This document shows, one piece after another, positions 24,701 to 35,153 of a stretch of 64,000 nucleotides of DNA. The notes under the pieces were generated by a model. It worked only from the letters and a program-made list of their open reading frames with translations. It had not been told where the DNA came from and ran no database searches. Made by a program: the position numbers and the translations under genes. Each line of letters opens with the position of its first letter. Position 1 is the first letter of the stretch. This stretch comes from Mactra quadrangularis (lineage: Eukaryota > Mollusca > Bivalvia > Venerida > Mactridae). The stretch covers positions 21,912,011 through 21,976,010 of the forward strand of contig CM046297.1 in assembly GCA_025267735.1 (NCBI GenBank), written 5' to 3'.

Positions 24701-25280
24701 TACTTTTTGTTATTATTTGACTGATTTTTTTCCATTTTTCTTTTAGTACTTCAAGTTTGATATAAAATCTGTTAAATAAAATAAAAAAAACATCATTCGG
24801 ACACATAATTATGCTTTTAAAGGGATTTTTATCTTATCCGGGGAATCCAAATTGGATTTCGCGGATAAAATATCAGTGTATTTTGAAATGCCTATTACTA
24901 CTAAATTAATCCAAATATTTGATTTTTTAAATTTTATATCTCAAGTCTGGTATAATATCTTCATTATGAAAGAAGAAAAATAAGATTTTATCAACAAATA
25001 ATGCTGTAGTAGGTAGTTTTATCTTATCCGGGGAATTCAAATTGGATTTAGCGGATAATTTTTTATGTAAAATTAACCAAACTTTAGACGTAAATTTAGG
25101 GTTCTTTTAAATTCATAATTTCATGTTTTTTTACTTTTATGTAAAATTGGATGTGTCTGAATTATCATGCACAAAAAATTATGAAAATTGAATAAATAAT
25201 AATGCTTTTACAGCTCTTTTTACATTCTTGATATTTTATCCGGGGAATTCGATATTTTATCCGCGGAATAAACTTGGCCC
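21773..25280. mobile_element. 3.5-kb foldback element, ~700-bp inverted arms, 8-bp target duplication
   Basis: The left end is GGGCAGGTTTATTTCGCGGA; the right end, inverted, is GGGCCAAGTTTATTCCGCGG. A perfect 8-bp direct repeat GTACTCGA flanks it (21765-21772 and 25281-25288). The arms run to about 22480 and from about 24575 and pair along their whole length, for example around gacacatccaattttacata. Each arm holds internal sub-repeats of ttccccggataagataaaa about 190-200 bp apart. The 2.1-kb loop has no long open frame. It looks like a non-autonomous cut-and-paste element; an 8-bp duplication fits hAT, P or Merlin types, and the family is not determined. Confidence 0.9.
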
Positions 25281-25289
25281 GTACTCGAT

Positions 25290-26160
25290 ACGTTATGAAC
25301 ATTTAAAAAAAGGAAGATTTTAAAATTTTTCATTTGACAATTTTTTATCAACTTGATTAACTTGAAAAATATGTCAACTGAATGGACATTTATACGGTTA
25401 AATAAGTTGATAAAATACATATTTAATCAGACTTAAACTGTAAATAAATTACTTATTTTGTGAATTGTGTTATCAAATAATTGTAATATCCAAGTTTTCT
25501 TATGAAAAACCATCATGATTACTGAAAGATGCATTTAGGGTAAATAAAATGACTGTTGGTGGTTGTATACAAAGCATCTAAAGAGTTGTGAAATACAATG
25601 TATATCAACTAAATGTATTATCAATAATATTTATTATTATGGACTGATTTCCACCATCATTTATACAACATTTTGGACTCTTGCTTGAGAAATATTTTTG
25701 ATTCTTTACAAGTTGCCATATGAGTCATTGACTATCAACTTTTGAAGCCTGAGTTAGAGACACATGTTGGATAATTCTTGTCATTTCTTACCCAAAGAAA
25801 TTAAAAAAATCACAAGACTTAGGTTGCATCCTAAAATAAACATAGTTTGTTTGGTGTATGATATAAACATTTCAGCAACTTTTCAATTTTTACATAATTA
25901 TTCCATCTGTCAACTGATTATTTGGGCAGACAGAAAGTCTGACCATAAATGCCTGTTTAACTGATAGTTTGAAGTCTTTGGTACAGACTGAGTCTGAGTC
26001 AATAAAACATGGAAATCTTAATTTCAATTTATTGTTTTGTTTTCCTGCATTTTTGAAAGTGATACATGATTCATTGAGTTTACACTGTTATTAAAAGTGA
26101 AAGTTCATAAAGACATGTAGCTGGATGTTTGATTGTATATGCAGAAACCCATTGTTTCCG
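25290..26160. other. Intergenic, nothing identified
   Basis: AT-rich sequence without a credible gene. A 66-codon open frame (25764-25964) has no recognisable features. Confidence 0.5.
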
Positions 26161-27010
26161 TTATGGACCCATTGTTTTAATACATGTGAGTCCTGTCAGA
26201 CCCATTGAATTCATTTCTAAAAATATCGCTGCCTCACTAACAGAAATAACTTCATACAAAGAAACAACAGGCACAGTAGCAGCAGCTGGAACAAAAACAG
26301 TCTCCCTCACAGGCACCGCAGCATCCTTCCACGCATAACCACGACGACCATCCTCACACAATGAAACAACAGACACAGTAGCAGCAACTGGTACAAAAAC
26401 AGTCTCCCTAACAGGCACCGCAGCATCCTTCCACGCATGACCACGACGACCATCCTCACACAATGAAACAACAGGCACAGTTGCAGCAGCTGGAATAAAA
26501 ACAGTTTCCCTCACAGGCACCGCAGCATCCTTCCACGCATAACCACGACGACCATCCTCACACAGAGAAACAGCAGGCACAGTAGCAGCAGCTGGAACAA
26601 AAACAGTCTCCCTCACAGGCACCGCAGCATCCTTCCACACATGACCACGACAACCATCCTCACACAAAGAAACAACAGGCACAGTAGCAGCAGCTGGAAC
26701 AAAAACAGTCTCCCTCACAGACACCAGACCGTTCTTCCACACAGGAGCAACGGGTACGTCATACTCACAGCAAGCAGTTGCACTAGCTGGGGCATCATCA
26801 TTAACATCAGCAGTAGCAGGAACATCTACATCACCACCATCCACACTAGTTCCATCTCTACGTTACATTACCATGTCTTCAATGATCTCAGAGGCTTTGA
26901 TGAACTTCTTCATATCCGAAGATATGCCGAAGTTCACCCAGTCTTACTAGGTCATCTCAGTCACACCACTGACACAACACATCAGTAAACTCACCATGGT
27001 AGTAATCCAC
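26161..27010 (-). pseudogene. 34-residue-repeat protein relic, copy 2
   Basis: On the minus strand the N-terminal part (about 27000-26860) reads MVSLLMCCVSGVTEMT, then two in-frame stops (TAG, TAA) break it. From 26844 the frame is open for 227 residues: an acidic/Ala stretch (PATADVNDDAPASATACCEY) and then about five repeats of the form VPVRETVFVPAAATVPVV plus SLCEDGRRGHAWKDAA. It ends in unrelated sequence rather than the C-terminal exon. I do not recognise the protein. The Ala/Val-rich repeats each carry one Cys and one acidic CEDG turn. Confidence 0.5.
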
Positions 27011-27357
27011 TTGAACTGGAAGTAACTCTAGTCTCAGTAGATCGGTAGAACTTCAAATAATATCTTTCACGAATTAAAATCGTCTATTAAGGACAGCACA
27101 AATAGTAATAGAAAGATCATTTTACATGACCTTACATTTCATGTTAAGGAACTGTGTGATGGTTCAGCAACATTACTACTCGCAGTTATATTAACTTGAG
27201 ATAAGGATGTTGTTTATCCTGTTGGTCAGAATCAAACTGTAAATGTAGTAATAGATTAAACATATAGGTTAATGAAATGCCTATTAGAAAATACATAGAA
27301 AGAATTTATTCAATATATTAAAATATAACTTACATAACACACATATGATGTCAAAAG

Positions 27358-27535
27358 CAATTCATTTAGGGTTTTTGTGTGCTGTTTTCAATATTGTTTG
27401 TTCTATTTTTCTCATATCTGTATCAGTACTTTCATCTTCTTCATTCACAATTTTCATTATTCCTTGCCATTTTGTAGTCATCATTTGTTCTAAGAGTTTA
27501 GTTGTATAGGTACTCCTCCATAGTTGTCTCCACTT
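27358..27535 (-). pseudogene. 'STYTTKLLEQ' exon relic
   Basis: The minus-strand frame STYTTKLLEQMMTTKWQGIM then KIVNEEDESTDTDMRKIEQT is open to a stop after KTAHKNPK. It is repeated at 28175-28262 (there preceded by CENGK) and, degraded, at 19612-19712. Each time it lies upstream (minus-strand sense) of other relics of this cluster. Unknown function. Confidence 0.4.
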
Positions 27536-27780
27536 CATATGTTTACTTAAATGCAGAAAACAAAATTATTTTATACACATTGTAATAACAATACAATTCA
27601 TTTAATCAATTCATCAAATTATTATGCAATCAAACAAGTTGTAAAGTATTACTTAAAATTTGCATTTACAGTTACAATTTAATACTAGTATGTGATTATA
27701 ATCTTATCATTTTCTGCTGAATACAAAATGTCCATTTATTTTGAATAGTTTTTTTAGTCGAATTTAGTTGAGGATACGTC

Positions 27781-28142
27781 CCTCACCGCCATCTTCTGGT
27801 ACCCATTATAATCATTGTTCCCCAAATTAACCGCATCACCCAAATAAGACACCATAGAATATATTTTAGGAAACATAACCAAATTCGTCCCAAAATAACC
27901 TCTAATAACCGATTTACCTCCCGTTCCTGGTCTTCAAACATAGACTTAGTGAGAACAAGACACTTACTAAAATTGAAACAGGTCACGATCTGCCACACAA
28001 AAACCCAATAAGCCCAATTCTCATAAAAACTTAAATACCCAATATGTCATCAAATTATCCCTTGGAGTAGAAGTAGTTGTTATATTATCCCCCAGACTCA
28101 AAACAACCACATCAGGCTTCAACCCAACAGCATCTGCCGGCA
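27781..28142 (-). pseudogene. SGNH/GDSL-hydrolase-like relic with a frameshift
   Basis: The minus strand reads PADAVGLKPDVVVLSLGDNI then TTTSTPRDNLMTYWVF to a stop. In another frame it continues VWQIVT, then LTKSMFEDQEREVNRLLEV. The 'KPDVVVLSLG(D/G)N' block matches the conserved block III (usually GxND) of SGNH-fold hydrolases, and the later Lys/Glu-rich helix fits such mollusc proteins (family knowledge). The catalytic GDS and DxxH blocks are not seen. The segment is broken and probably non-functional. Confidence 0.5.
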
Positions 28143-28174
28143 TGTGATATGGGAATACATGTGTTTTTATCTTC

Positions 28175-28262
28175 TTCATTCATAATTTTCGTTATTCCTT
28201 GCCATTTTGTAGTCCTCATTTGTTCTAAGAGTTTTGTCGTATAGGTACTTTTACCATTTTCA
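28175..28262 (-). pseudogene. Second 'KSTYTTKLLEQ' exon relic
   Basis: The minus strand reads CENGKSTYTTKLLEQM then RTTKWQGITKIMNEEDKN and runs into the SGNH-like relic region. It is very similar to 27358-27535. NGKST looks like the end of a P-loop, but the upstream residues do not complete a Walker A motif. Confidence 0.4.
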
Positions 28263-28796
28263 CATTTTCTGTTTAATTGTTAAAGATACATGCATATAGA
28301 TGTCTACTATTGTGCTATTGAAAATTTGCCGATTCTTTCTTATATGATCATAGAATACCAACATATCTTCATCATATGCAAAGAAACATTTAAACTATAT
28401 AGAATATTCATAATTTTTGGAATATTTGTAAACGTTTTCGAGTTGTTTTTTTGGATATTCTCTACTTTCTGAAATTAACAAAAAATATAGTTTTTATTCT
28501 TTTATTTACTTAACATAAGTTAAGTCACACCTTCCATAGTTTCTGTTTCTGGTTTTCTAGTTTTCTATGTGATTTATTCCTAATTTAAACTAGACATATC
28601 ACTGAACGGAAATTATTTCCTCTACATCCAAACGGATCACAGAAATTAGTGGTTATTTTAAGAACATTTTTTGGTGCTGTTTCCCTTAACGGTACTTCAG
28701 AGTGAACTGTTTTTTTATTCCACTCTTAGCATCTCAACTTCCTGAAATTGACATCAAAAATATCTTACCATTAACTAAAACTATAACAACCCGTAA

Positions 28797-28922
28797 GTAG
28801 CGCAGTTGATAGCGCACCTGGATTTCTAATCTAGTGTCCTAAGGAGTAACGGTTCAAATCCTAACCGTGGAAGTTATACTCTTCCATGAAAATTTGACAA
28901 TGTCAATTTTCCTCCATTAATA
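28797..28922 (+). mobile_element. SINE B fragment in duplicated block
   Basis: Head cgcagttgatagcgcacctg, B-box-like ggttcaaatcc and the start of the body (catgaaaatttgacaatgtc) are present. It is cut off before the 3' tail. The duplicate lies at 31629-31775. Confidence 0.75.
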
Positions 28923-28930
28923 ATACATAG

Positions 28931-29075
28931 GAGCCAACCGGCTAGCTCAGTTGGTAGCAGGCAAGACTACTCATCGAGGGGTCGTGGGTTCTATTCCGTG
29001 CGGGACCTACTTAAGGGAAGCTTGGTCAAACAATTATTTCTACAGCCATTCTTTCTCCAACCATCTATCCTCTAT
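28931..29075 (+). mobile_element. SINE A 5' part in duplicated block
   Basis: tRNA-like head (ggctagctcagttggtagca, then gggtcgtgggttctattccg) plus the first part of the body. The 3' tail is missing. A one-base change weakens the B box compared with 31785. Confidence 0.75.
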
Positions 29076-29114
29076 TTAAAATATAACCAAAAACTAAAAA
29101 CATATCAATCTTAC

Positions 29115-31205
29115 ACTATTATCAATCCAAGTACTCAGATAGAGCCGTCATACTTAGCATGTCAGAACAAATCACATGGATCATCTGTATTGCCCACCAA
29201 ATCTGAAAAGGATCAGTACAACCAATACTAAGAGTTTCATCGTCAGGAACATATCAAAAATCATCATATCCATCACCAACAGAATCAAGACCATCGTCCG
29301 CACAAATACTAACACCACCCTCACAAACCGTAAAAACTTCATACAAAGGAACAACAGGCACTATATCAGCAGCTGGAACAAAAACAGTCTCCCTCACAGG
29401 CACCGCAACATCCTTCCACACATGACCACGACGACCATCCTCACACAGAGAAACAACAGGCACAGTAGCAGCAGTGAGAACAAAAAGTAGCAGTAGCTGG
29501 AACAAAAACAGTTTCCCTAACAGGCACTGCAACATCCTTCTACACATGACCACGACAATCATCCTCACACAAAGAAACAACAGACACCGTAGCAGCAGCA
29601 GGAACAAAAACAGTTTCCCTCACAGGCACCGCAGCATCCTTCCACACATAACCACGGTGACCATCCTCACACAAAGAAACAACAGGCACAGTAGCAGCAG
29701 CAGCAGCTGGAACAAAAACAGTCTCCCTAACAGGAATCGCAGCATCCTTCCACACATAACCACGGTGACCATCCTCACACAAAGAAACAACAGGCACAGT
29801 AGCACCAGCTGGAACAAAAACAGTCTCCCTAACAGGCACCGCAGCATCCTTCCACTCATGACCACGGTGACCATCCTCACACAGAGAAACAACAGGCACA
29901 GTAGCAGCAGCAGCAGCTGGAACAAAAACAGTCTCCCTAACAGGCACCGCAGCATCCTACCACACATAACCACGGTGACCATCCTCACACAAAGAAACAA
30001 CAGGCACAGTAGCAGCAACTGGAACAAAAACATTCTCCCTAACAGGCACCGCAGCATCCTCCCACTCATGACCACGGTGACCATCCTCACATAGAGAAAC
30101 AACAGACACCTTAGCAGCAGCAGAAACAAAAACAGTCTCCCTCACAGGCACCGCAGCATCCTTCCACACATAACCACGGTGACCATCCTCACACAAAGAA
30201 ACAACAGGCACAGTAGCAGCAGCAGCAGCTGGAACAAAAACAGTCTCCCTAACAGGCACCGCAGCATCCTTCCACTCATGACCACGGTGACCATCCTCAC
30301 ACAAAGAAACAACAGACACCGTAGCACCAGCTGGAACAAAAACAGTCTCACTCACAGGTAGCAGCATCCTTCCACACATGACCACGGTGACCATCCTCAC
30401 ACAAAGAAACAACAGGCACAGTAGCAGCAGCAGCAGAAACAAAAACAGTCTCCCTCACAGGTAGCAGCATCCTTCCACACATGACCACGGTGACCATCCT
30501 CACACAAAGAAACAACAGGCACAGTAGCAGCAGTAGCAGAAACAAAAACAGTCTTCCTAACAGGCACCGCAGCATCCTTCCACTCATGACCACGGTGACC
30601 ATCCTCACACAAAGAAACAACAGGCACAGTAGCAGCAGTAGCAGAAACAAAAACAGTCTCCCTCACAGGCACCGCAGCATCCTTCCACACATGACCACGG
30701 TGACCATCCTCACACAAAGAAACAACAGGCACAGTAGCAGCAGTAGCAGAAACAAAAACAGTCTCCCTCACAGGCACCGCAGCATCCTTCCACTCATGAC
30801 CACGGTGACCATCCTCACACAAAGAAACAACAGGCACAGTAGCAGCAACTGGAACAAAAACAGTCTCCCTCACAGGCACCGCAGCATCCTTCCACTCATG
30901 ACCACGGTGACCATCCTCACACAAAGAAACAACAGGCACAGTAGCAGCAACTGGAACAAAAACAGTCTCCCTCACAGGCACCGCAGCATCCTTCCACTCA
31001 TGACCACGGTGACCATCCTCACACAAAGAAACAACAGGCACAGTAGCAGCAACTGGAACAAAAACAGTCTCCCTCACAGGCACCGCAGCATCCTTCCACT
31101 CATGACCACGGTGACCATCCTCACACAAAGAAACAACAGGCACAGTAGCAGCAGCAGCAGCTGGAACAAAAACAGTCTCCCTCACAGGCACCGCGGCATC
31201 CTTCC
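29115..31205 (-). pseudogene. 34-residue-repeat protein relic, copy 3 (long array)
   Basis: On the minus strand this has about 18 repeats of roughly 102 bp (31205-29340), followed by a diverged C-terminal exon ending ETLSIGCTDPFQIWWAIQMI...SEYLD. A typical unit is VPVRETVFVPAAATVPVVSL plus CEDGHRGHEWKDAA. Unit length varies mainly by multiples of 3 bp in the Ala run, so the frame survives over stretches of up to 264 codons. A few 2-bp losses (ctcacaggtagcagc for ctcacaggcaccgcagc) break it. No N-terminal exon is present: the array stops abruptly at the duplication junction. The opposite strand is also open across the units (Ser/Asn/His-rich), but the conserved flanking exons read only on the minus strand. 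Confidence 0.5.
29340..31205. repeat. Minisatellite, about 102-bp units, about 18 copies
   Basis: Each unit contains acaaaaacagtctccct, acaggcaccgcagcatcctt, ccatcctcaca and gaaacaacaggcacagtagc. Neighbouring units share variants (cactcatgacc or cacacataacc; agcaact or agcagcagcagct), which suggests repeated local duplication. Shorter arrays of the same unit lie at 26240-26730 and 32190-32560. Confidence 0.95.
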
Positions 31206-31628
31206 TCTTTATGCAAAGAAACTTTTAAACTATATAGAATATTTACTAATTTTTAGAAAATTTGTAAACGTTTTTTCAATTGTTTTTGGAGATTCTTATT
31301 TTCTGAAATTAACATAAAATATAGTTTTTTTTTCTTTTATTTACTTAACATAAGTTAAGTCACACCTTCCATAGTTTCTGTTTCTGGTTTCTAGTTTTCT
31401 TTGTGATTTATTCCTAATTTAAACTAGACATATCACTGAACAGTAATGATTACCTCTCTACCTCCAAACGGATCACAGAAGTTAGTGGTTATTCTAAGAA
31501 CATTTTTGGTGTTGTGTATCTTAACAGTTTTTCATTGTGAACTGTCTCTTTTATTCCACTCTTAGCATATCAACTTCCTGATATTGACATCAAAGATATC
31601 TTACCTTTAACTAAAACTATAACTACGC

Positions 31629-31775
31629 GGTAGGTAGCGCAGTTGATAGCGCACCTGGATTTCGAATCTAGTGTCCAAAGGAGTTACGGTTCAAATCCTA
31701 TCCCCTGAGGTTATCCGTGGAGGTTATATCCTTCCATGAAAATTTGACAATGTCAATTTTCCTCCATTAATAAGA
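31629..31775 (+). mobile_element. SINE B fragment, duplicate
   Basis: Head gcgcagttgatagcgcacct, ttcgaatctagtgtcc and B box ggttcaaatcct, then a truncated body. It pairs with 28797-28922. Confidence 0.75.
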
Positions 31776-31784
31776 CATAGAAGC

Positions 31785-31915
31785 CAACCGGCTACCTCAG
31801 TTGGTAGCACGCAAGTCTACTGATCGAGGGGTCGTGGGTTCGATTCCCGTGCGGGACCTACTTTAGGGAAGCTTGGTCAAACAATTATTTCTACGGCCAT
31901 TTTTCCTCTTACCAA
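31785..31915 (+). mobile_element. SINE A head, duplicate
   Basis: The best-preserved tRNA-like head in the window: ctcagttggtagcacgcaag, then ctgatcgaggggtcgtgggt and the perfect B box ggttcgattcc. It pairs with 28931-29075. There is no 3' tail, so it is a SINE relic and not a tRNA gene. Confidence 0.75.
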
Positions 31916-31969
31916 CTATCCCCAATATAAGATAAAACCAATAACTAAAAACATAATCTTACACTATTA

Positions 31970-32861
31970 TCAATCCAAGTACTCAGAAAGAGCCGCCATA
32001 CTCAGCGTGTCAGAACGCATCACACGGATCATCTGTTTTGCCCACCAAATCTGCAAAGGATCAGTACAACCAATACTAAGAGTTACATCAACAGAACCAT
32101 CACAAACATCATCATATCCATCACCAACAGAATCAAAACCATCGTCCGCACAAATACTAATAACACCCTCACTAACAGAAATAACTTCATACAAAGAAAC
32201 AACAGGCACAGTAGCAGCAGCTGGAACAGAAACAGGCTTCCTCACAGGCACTGCAGCATGCTTGCATGCTTGCACACTAGGCCAAGACGACCATCCTCAC
32301 ACAAAGAAACAACACACACAGTAACAGCAGCCGGAACAAAAACAGTCTCTCTCACAGGCACCGCAGCATCCTTCCACACACGACTACGACGACCATCCTC
32401 ACACGAAGAAACAACAGGCACAGTAGCAGCAGCTGGAACAGAAACAGGCTTCCTCACAGGCACCGCAGCATCCTTCCACACACGACTACGACGACCATCC
32501 TCACACGAAGAAACAGGCACAGCAACAGCAACAAAAAACAGTCTCCAACACCGGCACCAGACCGTTCTTCCACTCAGGAGAAACGGGTACGTCATACTCA
32601 CAAGCAGCAGCAGTAGCTGAGTCATCATCATTGACATCAGCAGTAGCAGGAACATCAGCATCACTATCATCCACGCTTGTCCCATCTCTACGTAACATTA
32701 CCATGTCCTCAATGATCTCAGAGGCTTTGATGGACTCCTTCATATCCGAAGATATGCTTAAGTTCACCCAGTCCCACGAGGTCGTCTTACTCACACCTCT
32801 GACACAACACATCAGTATACTAACCATGGTAGTAATCCACTTGAACTCGAAGTTACTCTAG
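31970..32861 (-). pseudogene. 34-residue-repeat protein relic, copy 4 (most complete)
   Basis: On the minus strand the N-terminus reads MVSILMCCVRGVSKTTSWDW, then VNLSISSDMKESIKASEIIE, then an acidic/Ala linker (PATADVNDDDSATAAACEY). About three repeats follow, then the C-terminal exon VISVSEGVISICADDGFDSV, GDGYDDVCDGSVDV, CTDPLQIWWAKQMIRVM ending ALSEYLD and a stop. A frameshift in the first repeat (after LVPVLETVF, 32540-32530) breaks it. This copy shows the full order: N-terminal exon, linker, repeats, acidic C-terminal exon. No signal peptide or known domain is evident. Function unknown. Confidence 0.5.
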
Positions 32862-33239
32862 TCTCAGTAGATCGGTAGAACTTCAAATAATGTCTTTTAT
32901 GAATTAAAATTGCCAATTAAAGTCAGCACAAATAGTAGTAGAAAGATCATTTTACATGACCTTACATTTCATGTTAAGAGACTGTGTGATGGTTCAGCAA
33001 CATTACTACTCGCAGTTATATTAACTTGAGATAAGGATGTTGTTTATTTTGTAGGTCAGAATCAAAATGTCAATGTAGTAATAGATTAAACATATAGGTT
33101 AATGAAATGCCTATAAGAATATACATTGAAATGACTTATTCAATGTATTAAGATATAACATATATAGCACACAAATGATGACAAAATCAGTTCATTTGGG
33201 ATTTTTGTGTTTTCTTATGAAAAGTTTTATGAAAATTGG

Positions 33240-33570
33240 TCATTTTGGGTACCTATTGTTTCTCAAATGAACCCCCATCACCCAAATAGGACACCCTGGT
33301 AAAAATCTTATCAAACCTAACCTTGTCCCACCAAATAAAACTCCAATAAACGATTTACTTTCCTTCTCTGATCATCAAACATAGACTTAGTCACGATCTC
33401 GCAAACTGACCCAATATGACCAATTTTCATAAAACTTTTTCACTATACCCCTTATGTTATTTAAAATATCCATAGGTGAAAAAGTAGGAGTAATATCATT
33501 CCCCCTAAGCTCAAAACTATCATATCAGGCTTCAACCCGACAGCCTCAGCCAACATATGATAGGTGAGGC
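33240..33570 (-). pseudogene. SGNH/GDSL-hydrolase-like relic, second copy
   Basis: The minus strand reads HMLAEAVGLKPDMIVLSLGG, then (after a one-base frameshift) DITPTFSPMDILNNIRGIVK, then KKFYENW. It is parallel to 27781-28142 and better at the 'LSLGGND' block. The frame breaks again after about 33440. It stands upstream (minus sense) of copy 4, the same relative order as the other SGNH relic and copy 2. Confidence 0.5.
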
Positions 33571-33579
33571 GCCCAGTCC

Positions 33580-34870
33580 TCAGACCTCCCTTCCCCCTCC
33601 ATGCAATGTTTTATGTTTTTCCACTTATAAAGTTAACATGGATTCATGCAAAGTGAAATTTATTACTCACCACTCTCTGCACGAACATTTCGTGTCAAAA
33701 TGTGTAAACCCCACACTGAGTGCCGATTGAGTGCATCGGACGGTATCAAATTATTTTTTTCCACAAATCGGTAGAAAATGACACAAAAATCACCTCCTCA
33801 AAATTTAATAAGGATCCTTTGGCCCGTTATAAAATTATTAAAATTTAAAAAGTGATCGGTTAGAACTTTTGTTCAGTATATGAAACTTCATACTTTGATA
33901 ACATACTATGTGATGAACAGAATTAGAAAGTAACCACAACTCTACCTGCCTTTATTATCGAATATTTACCTTTGTATTTAAATCCAGCTTTAATGTGTTT
34001 TCCACATTATATTTCTTGTTATGTTTTTCTTTGATTATTTTTGTTTTTTATTTTATTCATTTCCTAAATAGTATAGTTAGATAATTAGATATGCTTTAGA
34101 AGAAATATTAATTTAACATTCTTCTCATAAGACCACTGGCACCAGAGTCCTCACACTCGATAAATACGCACACAAATAATATTTTGTCAACAAACACAAT
34201 TAAATCGGCCCCGTATACAATAAAGTGTACGAATTATAACTATACGTTCAGTATATTTTATATAGGGTAGTGTACATGTATGTATGCACTGGGAACTGCA
34301 TGTATATATTGGGTCATTCGCATTATCATATGATCATAAGATATGGACTCTAGTGCCAGTGCACAAGGCATGCTAATATTTTTTATTTAGTATGTAAATC
34401 GGGTAACCATGATTTGCAAATGTTTGATAATAGCTAGACACTGTTATTGTTTTGTTTCATAATTTGATGTCGTTGTTAGTGCTTGTATATTCTATTCTGT
34501 GATATATTATTATGTATTGTAAATGAATAAACTATATATATGTTAACATATTTAAATTATTTCATTATTGTTATAGTTATTTGTCCAAGTGTCAAAACAT
34601 GAAAAATTGCACGATTCTTAGGTGCCTTAAAATTGTTAGTTGTCTAACAATCGTGATGTTACAAAATGATTTTTTGTTTGCAAATGTATTTACATGTACG
34701 TATACTTTAATTTCTTCTACTTATGTATTTATTTACTCACCATGTTGTATTATTTTGACCATGGAGAGGATGTGTATAGGCATTATGTGCCTGTTATCCA
34801 ATTCAATTCATTGAATAAAATATGAATTAGATTAATATAAATGAAATATTACAAAGGCGTGTATTCAGTA
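33580..34870. other. Intergenic with a family D repeat
   Basis: A family D copy lies at about 33865-34020 (gaaacttcatactttgataa, aaccacaactctacctgcct). The rest is AT-rich with no gene recognised. A 77-codon frame at 34581-34814 has no supporting features. Confidence 0.5.
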
Positions 34871-34879
34871 TTTTTATTA

Positions 34880-35100
34880 ATATTTATTTATTGGAATTAA
34901 CGCCGTATCAACACATTTAAGGTTATTTCACGGCGTGCAGCGCGTATAACCTGGCTGCATTTTTTCTCGGTGCTTAACATAGATATTATGGTTATGTAGT
35001 TATCATTATTAATATGTTGCCTTTTATCTGTAAATATAGAAGTTTGGACCCTCCCCCCCCCCCCCGAGAAAAAAATCCTGGATCTGCTCCTGATATATAT
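34880..35100 (-). repeat. SINE tail fragment and poly-C tract
   Basis: The stretch 34880-34960 is a minus-strand SINE tail (ggaattaacgccgtatcaac, gcgtgcagcgcg). At 35050-35065 a C-run precedes gagaaaaaaatcctggatct, a sequence type often found at repeat ends. Confidence 0.45.
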
Positions 35101-35153
35101 CATGACTTATGCAGTGTTTAGTTATATGCATAAATTGTAAACTGTTAGCAGAA

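Larger units (their letters stand above)
28374..31205. repeat. Segmental duplication, unit 1 (about 2.8 kb)
   Basis: From atgcaaagaaacatttaaac the block runs: AT-rich flank, SINE B fragment, SINE A head, C-terminal exon relic, repeat array. The same order restarts at 31208, about 2.83 kb later. The flank and SINEs are easily aligned between the units, with scattered substitutions and small indels. Confidence 0.8.
31208..32300. repeat. Segmental duplication, unit 2
   Basis: From atgcaaagaaacttttaaac, the same flank, SINE B (31629-31775), SINE A head (31785-31915) and C-terminal exon recur as in 28374-29340, then a short repeat array. SINE B here has a small internal duplication (ggttatccgtggaggttata). 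Confidence 0.8.

Noticed and set aside
28175..28262. P-loop NTPase from NGKST
   Set aside because: The upstream GxxxxGK pattern is incomplete and no Walker B follows.
29474..31317. Plus-strand Ser/Asn/His-rich frames over the 102-bp array
   Set aside because: The conserved N- and C-terminal exons are coherent only on the minus strand; the plus frames are periodicity shadows.
31785..31860. tRNA gene
   Set aside because: The A/B-box region looks good, but it continues into the SINE A body and is duplicated with the block at 28931.
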